Below, one piece after another: positions 57,169-64,000 of a DNA stretch of 64,000 nucleotides (the first letter of the stretch is position 1; each line of letters opens with the position of its first letter). Location of the stretch: the NCBI RefSeq assembly GCF_932526225.1, contig NC_064040.1:13244856-13308855 (forward strand), read 5' to 3'. The DNA comes from Nematostella vectensis (lineage: Eukaryota; Cnidaria; Anthozoa; Actiniaria; Edwardsiidae). The translations under genes and the position numbers were made by a program. The notes below the pieces were generated by a model. The model worked only from the letters and a program-made list of their open reading frames with translations. It ran no database searches and had not been told where the DNA came from.

Positions 57169-57505
57169 TGTAGGAAGCAATTCCAAGCTTTACGTCTAAA
57201 AAGCCGGCGATTACTGTGTGAGTTTCAGTAGAAAGAAGAAAATGACGACGAAGAAGAGCATCATGGGAGTATACCAAAACATTGTAGGGGGATAGGGAAA
57301 GTTAAATTTTGCTATACCTCATATTTCAATTTTAATATCTACAAAAGGCCAAAAACAACTTTTTAAGAGTATTTTAACTTTAAATTTTATAAAGAAAAAC
57401 ATGGTTTTGTTGTTGATTTCATGAAATCAGCTATATTCTTTAAAATTACATTTTTATGCTCCTATCCTACCCTTATCAGTACAAGTTTAGAACTTCACAT
57501 CCAAG
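57169..57505. promoter_or_regulatory. Divergent promoter between AHSA1 and BBLN
   Basis: 337 bases separate the AHSA1 start (57168, minus) and the BBLN start (57506, plus). No TATA box is obvious in either direction. The head-to-head layout with so short a gap suggests a shared bidirectional promoter. Confidence 0.6.
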
Positions 57506-58144
57506 ATGGCGGACGGGAAGGAAGAGTTGACGAATGGAGACCTTTCCAGCGATTTGTATCAAAAGACGGATCTTAACATCAGCGAGGAAGGTAATACTCG
57601 AGGAAAAAAAGATTTTTAATCATTGCAAACGAAAATGTTTTTCAGATGTTGTGCAGATGTTGAAGTAATTAGAGAAAATTGAAAAAGTAGAGTCGCACAT
57701 TTTCTCAATAAGTACTTAACTTACTACTTACTGTTTTTACTTAACTTTATAAAAGTGTTTAAAGTATTATTATGTTATAATGTGGATTTTTATCCGGAAT
57801 CGAAAAGAAAGAAAAATAGAAAGCCATCGGTGTTTTAAATATGCGGTATTTTACTTAGGAACATAATGTCTTGTCTCCATTCTGTTTTGAGATAGAAAAG
57901 GACAAACCACTAACATGTCAGGTCGGTCAGGACGCCATGATGATGATTCTTGGTCTTTGTAGATTATGAGGCGCTGGACGATAAATTGGATCAACTGAAC
58001 ACCTGTTTGGACAAGCTAGAGAACTGGAATGACTCACTCAACTCGAGGATGAGGGAATTTTTGGAGGACATGCAGAAATCGAGGCAAAGTCAAACTGGAG
58101 AAGCGAGTGAAAGCAATAAAGGGAACAATGAGCAAGATAAATAG
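57506..58144 (+). CDS. BBLN: Bublin coiled-coil protein (UPF0184 family), 2 exons
   Basis: Exons 57506-57590 and 57963-58144, joined in phase 1, 88 residues. Exon 2 starts [20 protein letters not shown], matching the human UPF0184/C9orf16 block (AAINSMLDQINSCLDHLEEKND), and continues [15 protein letters not shown]. This is the conserved heptad coiled coil; the N- and C-terminal tails are charged and variable, as in other animals. The start ATGGCGGACGGG has a good Kozak context (AAGATGG). In worm and mammalian epithelia bublin associates with intermediate filaments and helps keep the lumen shape. That role in cnidarians is only inferred. The size is usual for the family. Confidence 0.88.
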
Positions 58145-59164
58145 TGAAGCCGGTAGAATATAGAAATATATGAATTCATGTTGACTCGAAAGGAATGGTC
58201 AAAATATTTATCAATTTTCTCCAGTATGTAGAGTGCTAATGTATTAAATTCAAAGTTGTATTTACTAAGAATAAGCGGTATAGGGGTGACGAAGATTGAT
58301 CAAACTGAAATTGATTAAGAATTATAATATACTCGGTTATATACATTTACACAAATGTGAAATTAAACGATTTTAAAGGAGCATTTTATGGTCAGAAATA
58401 TATATTCTAGATTAATATAAATACATATACAGTGGAACCAGGATTTTATGATATGCCTCTGGAGAAAGAAAATGTATTTGAAATCAAGGTATTGTTGCAA
58501 AGAGGTGATTGATTTTATGATATAAAGAAAATACATTGAAAATATCGTTGGGTTAGGTTGGGTTATTTAAGAATCATAAATAATGATTATGTATTACTGT
58601 AAATTGTTTGATCAAAAGTATAGATATAATGATATCTCAATCAATCCGAAAACGTAGATCCTATATAACTCCAACCAGTCGTACTTGTACAGAATACACA
58701 ACAGAGCAAGGCTCCAAATTAAGTCTCCCATGTGTAACTGGGTTTCATGCCAAAGGGTTTATATTGCCTCCCCAGTGGGTTTTTTTCTGTCCCTTTGATT
58801 TAGGTAAATGTAGTGCATATTGAAGAGACGGGTTCTTGAGCTTGATATAAGCAATAAAAGAGCCCCTCATAAGTTTTAGGCTCCAAAACCGTACTAATTA
58901 AACTAACTAACAACTTCAAATCTAAATTCACACATGAAAGTACTAAAGAAGGACGTTTTTCCTTGTAGTTGGGTTCCCTGTGTGACACTATACTACCCAA
59001 GATGCAATGCAGCTTTATCGGGACTCATCTGTCAGGTTGCGTGAAAACGAGGCTAAACAAAAATGGCGCGGGAACGTGGAAGAAAAAGGAACCAAGAAAA
59101 ACAGACTTGGCGATGCAATACAGCATTCTAAATCACTGCGAGAATCTTTGGCAAGGACTACAGA
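58145..59164. other. Spacer between BBLN and USP34
   Basis: No gene. Near 58700-58830 is a repeat fragment (AGCAAGGCTCCAAATTAAGT ... CCCAGTGGGTTTTTTT) related to the sequence at 60820-61000 in a USP34 intron. The last 200 bases should be the USP34 promoter and 5' leader. Confidence 0.5.
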
Positions 59165-62100
59165 ATGTCCGAATGCTGTAAAGATCTCTTCACGACACTA
59201 GATAAATGTAAGAGATTGAGACATAGCCAATGTTTCTAGAGAAAGCCATGCAACGTTTGAACTTCGAAAAATTGGTGCGCTCCTGTGAAATATCGTCCTT
59301 GTTTGTCAGTTATAACTTTGGCGTTTCATTGATTTGTAGATGACTTAGACGAACCACAGTTTACCAAGGAAGATGTGTTAACTGTTGTGGCCTTTATTTT
59401 GTCCTGGCAACATCGGTGCGTAGGCAAACATTCTAGCGCCACACGTTTTCCATTATTATTTTACTGTACCTCAGCTCCTCCATATTTACAGGTTATTTTG
59501 ACTATCTTGTTTATAAGTAACACTCAGTATTCTGTGTTTAGGCAGTGCAGATGCGTCTTTAGAGATCAGTTAAATCTGTCGAGACTCGAGGACCAATTTC
59601 AGATTTTGCTCAGCTGTGCGATTGAGGAGATTTCGCCAGCGGTGAACAAACACAATGTCGCAGACGCGACCGAGGATGAGCCATGGAATGACATCGAACG
59701 GGAGAAATTGTTTGTTTGCGTGGGCAAAGTCTTTCAGCTTCACTTCCCCTTTTATCAAGCACGGCAAATACCCCTGGTCCGACAGGTCTGTATGGATAAA
59801 ATGCCCCCGTTATTTGCATTTCATGGAGCTAGATACCCCGTTATTAATCATATTATCGAATTCTTTGTGAACCTTTTATTAGAATGCACCATTTTTTTTT
59901 ATAAAATATATAATCCGATTGAGAGAGAAATTGATGATCAAAATTGACATTTAAAGTTTATTTATCATTTGTATTTACATCGTTTATTTAACTATAACAT
60001 TATCGTGGTGTGATATCGTATTTGAATTGACTGGTTTTCAATTGTGATATTTGACCTTTTTGATCTTTGCTGTTTGGTCCCCTTTTAGGACATCACTGCA
60101 AAAGACTGCAACAAATACTGTGACATGAATGTAAGTATAACATACTTATTATTTCTTAGATACATTTGCCATTTTTCGACTCATTGAGTTATTAGGGCTT
60201 TATGCAGCTACAAAAGCAATCTCATTTTCTTATTCTAGATAGTATTTCTAAAATCAGTATTAATACCATGTAACAGCCTATACTAACCTGTATTTCCCTT
60301 TTTAATTACTTATCAGGGTAATGTTTTGAGATCTTATCAAACTCACACCAAAATAAGCCATAAGAATCAAATTGAGATCAAATATGATAATATATTTTTG
60401 TAAGCCAGATTATTTTCCTAATTTCAAACTTACCCAACAGCATTTGAGGCTAATATCCCAGGGCCTGGTTCCTAGAAAGCAGGTTAGTGCTAGCCAAGGA
60501 ATAAGAATGGCTACTAGGGCATTTGATTGGATAAGAATCTTATTTAACCCTTGGTTAGCACTAACCTACAGGTAATTAGGCAAGTTGTTACCCATCCCTT
60601 TATACAGTTTAATGCAGTGTTAAAGTAGCAATCACACCAGTTTACTTCTGGCCAATTACATAACAATCTTAGAGGATTTTTTTTTATAAAAGACTCGAAA
60701 AAATGTTTTAAAATTGTAAAAAGCAGTGTGTCTTTTGGAAGCATCGTTGACAATGTGTTTATTTTATTTATTTATTTATTTATTCAATTTCCACCAGTTA
60801 GACTGGTGGGGAAAGTATAACAGAGCTAGGCTCCAAATCAAGTTCCCCCTTGAGTGTATTGTTAGTAAGCATTCTAAGGGTGGTCACTGCCAGAGGGTTT
60901 ATTTTGTCCCCAGTGGTTATTTTACGTCCCTTCAGTTCAGATTAGTGCAGTGCAGCTTGAACAGACAGGACATCTGGTTTAGTGTCCTTATCCAAGAAGA
61001 CTGGAAACATGGGAGAATAACTTCAACTCACTTGTGACACAAATTTGAATCAAGGCAGGAACCCGGAAAAAAAATCCCCAGTTTATGCCAGAATTTGAAC
61101 CTGGGCCACAGTGGTGAGATGCGATAACACACTAGGCCCCCCGTGCTTCCGTGTGACTGAATATTTAAAGTGCAATGCCTGTTGAATAACGCAGATTCTA
61201 GTAGATTCTTTTGTTTTGTCGGTTAAGGTTTCCGTCAGGCCGCCGAAAATAAACTGGTGTGATTGCGGTTTTAATTCTGTTTGTTTCATCTCACATACAA
61301 TATATCATGTTTTTGGAAGGTTGCACTTTCATTGCAAGAAGAGTACAGCTTGGAAGAAACTTGACATGTTGTGCGAAAATTCTGCACATTTTTTTGCGTG
61401 TAGTTTGAGTTAGAATCATACACTCAAACTACAGTACACGCACCTTAAGTTGACCACATGCACCAAACTACATAAACTTGTTTGCATCATTAGCGTCAAT
61501 GAAATCCCTTGAGAATATTTGAAGCTACAACTCAATGCCATGCATTTGTATGCGAAAAGAAAAAAAATGCAAAAGACTTTAGTGATAACTAACAATTGAT
61601 AGATTAATGATTGATTTATATGTGCGGCAGGATGGTGAGGTGCCAGAGGCCCTGCTGATCAATATCGCATACTTCTGCGAGAAAGGAGGCCTGTCCGCGA
61701 TCCGTACTGCATTCCAAGACAAAGGGCCAGATACTCTGTCGCTTGCTGAAGCACATTTACTTGTTTCCATGGTGACACAGGTAAATTAATGCAGCATTAA
61801 GGTTCCTATCCAACACAGAATTTCACAGATATTTCATGGTGATTGAGTACTGTATGGTGCTTCAAAGAGCTCAAAACTATTCTTGTGGTGCCTTTTTGTT
61901 TATTTGTTTTGATTTGTTTTGTTTGATTCAATAAATTAATCAATCACAAAATTGTCCATTGAACTTTTTTTAATTGAAGACCCATCACTCTAATGTAATA
62001 ACAGTTACACTCACTGCTCAGAAGTTGACTTTATTTTTGTATTGTTACTCAGTTGCGTGTGTGGTTCAGTGTGCAGGCCATTGTACAGTATATCACTCCT

Positions 62101-63031
62101 CTGAGAGGCCCTGTTATCAGGTAAATAGTAGTAGCAGTGCCTCGGTGCCTGACCCCCACCTCCCACCCCCCTCCAAGCTTTTTCAATAATTACAAGTAAA
62201 AGACCAGCAGGGGCATGGCTATACCTTTCCCTGTTCCTCTTCTGTGTCTGCATTTCCCTTCCCCTCACTCCAGTATTTACTCCTGTAAACTAGATGTATA
62301 GTGTTTTCTTCATAACATTTAGAGGTCTAGAAACTGCAAAACTGTAGGAAGAGAAAATAAGAAAATGTCCAAAGCAGACTTGAGTTCAAGTAATGTGTTG
62401 CCCAGGCTTAGTTAAGGGATAATGATTGGTCTTTTCAATGTTCTGTACTTTCAAGATCTTTAAAGTAGTCTTTTCGTGTCAGGTATTTGTGCAAGCTGTC
62501 TGACAAGGATTTGCGTCAACCTGACGGTAGAACGACCATGGCCGATACCATGTGGAGTGCTGTCAAAGGACCTGTAGAATCTGGGCCTATCTTTGACCGG
62601 TAAAATCTACAAGCAACTACTTATTTTCCAGGAAATGAGCTCCCTATCAGACTTCCTTCATGTTTTAAGTACAAGCTGATGAGAAATTCAAAGCACTATA
62701 AACAGCCTAGTAAAGCTGACTATAAACCACACCAAAGAATCCTTTGCCTCAAATTTACTAGTGTTTTTGGTTACTCATTCCTATGATGTGTTCTCCCAGG
62801 GATAGTATGGATCTTGCGTTCAAGTACTTCACTTCTTCTACGTTAACTATCAGGCTGGCTGGACTCAACCAAATTGCTGTGAGTAAAAGAAATAAGTGAC
62901 AGAGATCGCTTGAGTAATAGCCCTTGCAACTAAATAATTTTGTTTTTGTTCTTTTCAAATCTTCAATTTCAGAACCAAGTGCACATGTTCATGGACTTAT
63001 TCCAAGCAAATACTGTTGGCGAGATTGATAG
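59165..63031 (+). CDS. USP34: USP34, giant ubiquitin-specific protease, N-terminal exons 1-9 (continues beyond window)
   Basis: Exons 59165-59207, 59340-59415, 59542-59785, 60089-60130, 61631-61780, 62053-62120, 62483-62599, 62800-62878, 62973-63031; phases agree and 292 codons are covered. The start MSECCKDLFTTLDK aligns with human MCENCADLVEVLNE. Later blocks match well: LSWQHRQCRCVF (human NSWTQRQCLCCF), EREKLFVCVGKVFQLHFPFY, YCDMNDGEVP, FCEKGGLSAI, RYLCKLSDKDLRQ, MADTMWSAVKGP and AFKYFTSSTLTIRLAGLNQI. This region is the alpha-helical N-terminal part; the catalytic Cys/His domain lies far downstream and is not in the window. USP34 removes ubiquitin, for example from axin in Wnt signalling. 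An alternative ATG frame upstream (59007-59201) does not fit the family. Confidence 0.93.
60481..60567. repeat. Inverted repeat in USP34 intron
   Basis: AGGTTAGTGCTAGCCAAGG (60481) pairs with CCTTGGTTAGCACTAACCT (60549-60567), with partial pairing of the inner AATAAG boxes. Probably a small MITE. Confidence 0.7.
60628..61266. mobile_element. TIR element carrying a SINE-like repeat, in USP34 intron 4
   Basis: Termini GCAATCACACCAGTTTACTT and the complement of GCAATCACACCAGTTTATTT. Inside, 60820-61150 contains a repeat related to 58700-58830 and a tRNA-like reversed B-box phrase (AATTTGAACCTGGGCC) near 61090. About 640 bp. Confidence 0.6.
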
Positions 63032-63365
63032 GTGAGTATACCGAGAGTATGAGTGTATCAGACATCTGTTTAAGGTTAAATTCCTACTATAGCAACAAAG
63101 AACACAAGGCCTTGCGCACGGTGTTGCGCAAGCCTGGCTCAACAAGGAATTTCTTGACATTTCCTTTTAGATTTACTGCTATTTTTTAAGTATTGCGTTA
63201 TACGTATCCGGAATTTGGGATATATAAGTTTGATTATCGTAGTTTTTAAAAATTGTGAACTATTTTTCTAACCTAATAGAAAACCTCAATATTTTGTTGT
63301 CAAAGTATGGACGTTATGTAGTTATCAACAACTGCTGCGTAACATTTGAACGCTGCAAATGTGTT

Positions 63366-63960
63366 TTGCCTTTTTTGCCTAGTTTTGCCCTTTCGCGCAA
63401 TTTTTTTGCCCTAGCTTGTTTTTGCCTTTTTTGCCTTCTTTTGCCCTATCGCACACTTTTTTGCCCTATCTCGCACTTTTTTGCCCTATCGGGCGCTTTT
63501 TTGCCTTTTTTTGCCCTATCGCGCGCCTCACTAGAATCCTGCTATAAAAAAATCAAAATTTAATCCAGCTTCGGAAAATTCAGATTATGGGACCTCTATC
63601 ATTGAACAATTTAGGCTTCTAAAATTATTTTCGTACGTATATTTCTCCATGCTTTTAAGTTTGCAATATTCAAACTCGAACGGGCGGATTCTTGTCTTGC
63701 ATAAGAAGATGAGAAGCAAGAACTGAAAGTAGACAAATACCCAAGGAGTTTAATTATATCAACAGGCTGCCAGCAGCCATTCCTTTCTTCTGAAATTACA
63801 TCTAGAAAAGTATATATATTATTCGCACTTGTTTTAGATTTCGCTAATATTCGGGATAAAAAGCACAATGAAAATGCAGGAAGAGCGCGATGGCAAAATA
63901 AGGCAAAACGGGCAAAAAAAGGCGCGATGAAGGCAAAAAAGGCAAAAAAAGGCGCGACGT
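63366..63960. mobile_element. Foldback element with tandemly repeated arms in USP34 intron
   Basis: The left arm (63366-63528) is a run of about eight units TTTTTTGCCCTATCGCGC with variants. The right arm (about 63890-63960) is the inverted form, GGCAAAAAAAGGCGCGAC-like units. The middle 360 bases are AT-rich. Inverted arms made of short tandem repeats are typical of foldback-type elements. Confidence 0.75.
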
Positions 63961-64000
63961 AATTCGACGTTTTGTGTTTTCTATTGTCGAAAAAAATCTA

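Noticed and set aside
59007..59201. 64-codon ORF upstream of USP34
   Set aside because: The frame differs from the USP34 start at 59165, which matches the family N-terminus and splices in phase. It is probably 5' leader.

Overview
The window looks like a piece of an anthozoan cnidarian genome (sea anemone or coral; Nematostella-like is a guess). It is AT-rich and eukaryotic: genes are split into short exons with GT-AG introns, the conserved proteins are animal ones, and introns and spacers are full of miniature inverted-repeat elements, minisatellites and G/C homopolymer tracts. No prokaryotic, viral, rRNA or CRISPR signal was seen. All exon models were built by eye from splice signals, reading phase and remembered family conservation; none was tested by alignment software or transcripts.

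Layout. (1) 1-1226, minus: the first exons of an FGF8-like secreted growth factor, cut by the left edge. (2) 1.3-14.4 kb: mostly non-coding, with a 3.2-kb minisatellite of 23/24-bp units (6.9-10.2 kb), an 18-bp minisatellite (11.3-11.9 kb) and a GPCR relic (10.9 kb). (3) 14.4-26.4 kb: a family of class A (rhodopsin-type) GPCRs with two intact single-exon genes (22.3-23.5 kb minus; 25.3-26.4 kb plus) and three further broken copies. Much of 19.3-26.4 kb is a large, decayed inverted duplication. (4) 27.5-38.75 kb, minus: NDUFAF7, a mitochondrial complex I assembly methyltransferase, 12 exons. (5) 42.2-44.9 kb, plus: a CAP/SCP-domain protein related to GLIPR2 (GAPR-1) with an unusual N-terminal region, set among four simple or minisatellite arrays. 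(6) 47.9-57.2 kb, minus: AHSA1, the Hsp90 ATPase activator, 11 exons. (7) 57.5-58.1 kb, plus: bublin (BBLN/UPF0184), two exons, sharing a 337-bp divergent promoter with AHSA1. (8) 59.2 kb to the right edge, plus: the first nine exons of USP34, a giant ubiquitin hydrolase, continuing beyond the window.

The right half holds conserved housekeeping genes for respiratory complex I assembly, Hsp90 co-chaperoning, a coiled-coil scaffold and deubiquitination. They do not form an obvious pathway. The left half is the dynamic part: a lineage-specific receptor array evolving by inverted duplication, loss and probable gene conversion, beside large tandem arrays. The most interesting non-gene signals are the mosaic GPCR palindrome, two copies of a transposon with 9-bp target duplications (one carrying a nested hAT-like insertion with its own target duplication), several near-perfect foldback elements inside introns, and higher-order structure in the 3.2-kb minisatellite. 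I found no clear evidence of a wholly new molecular system.
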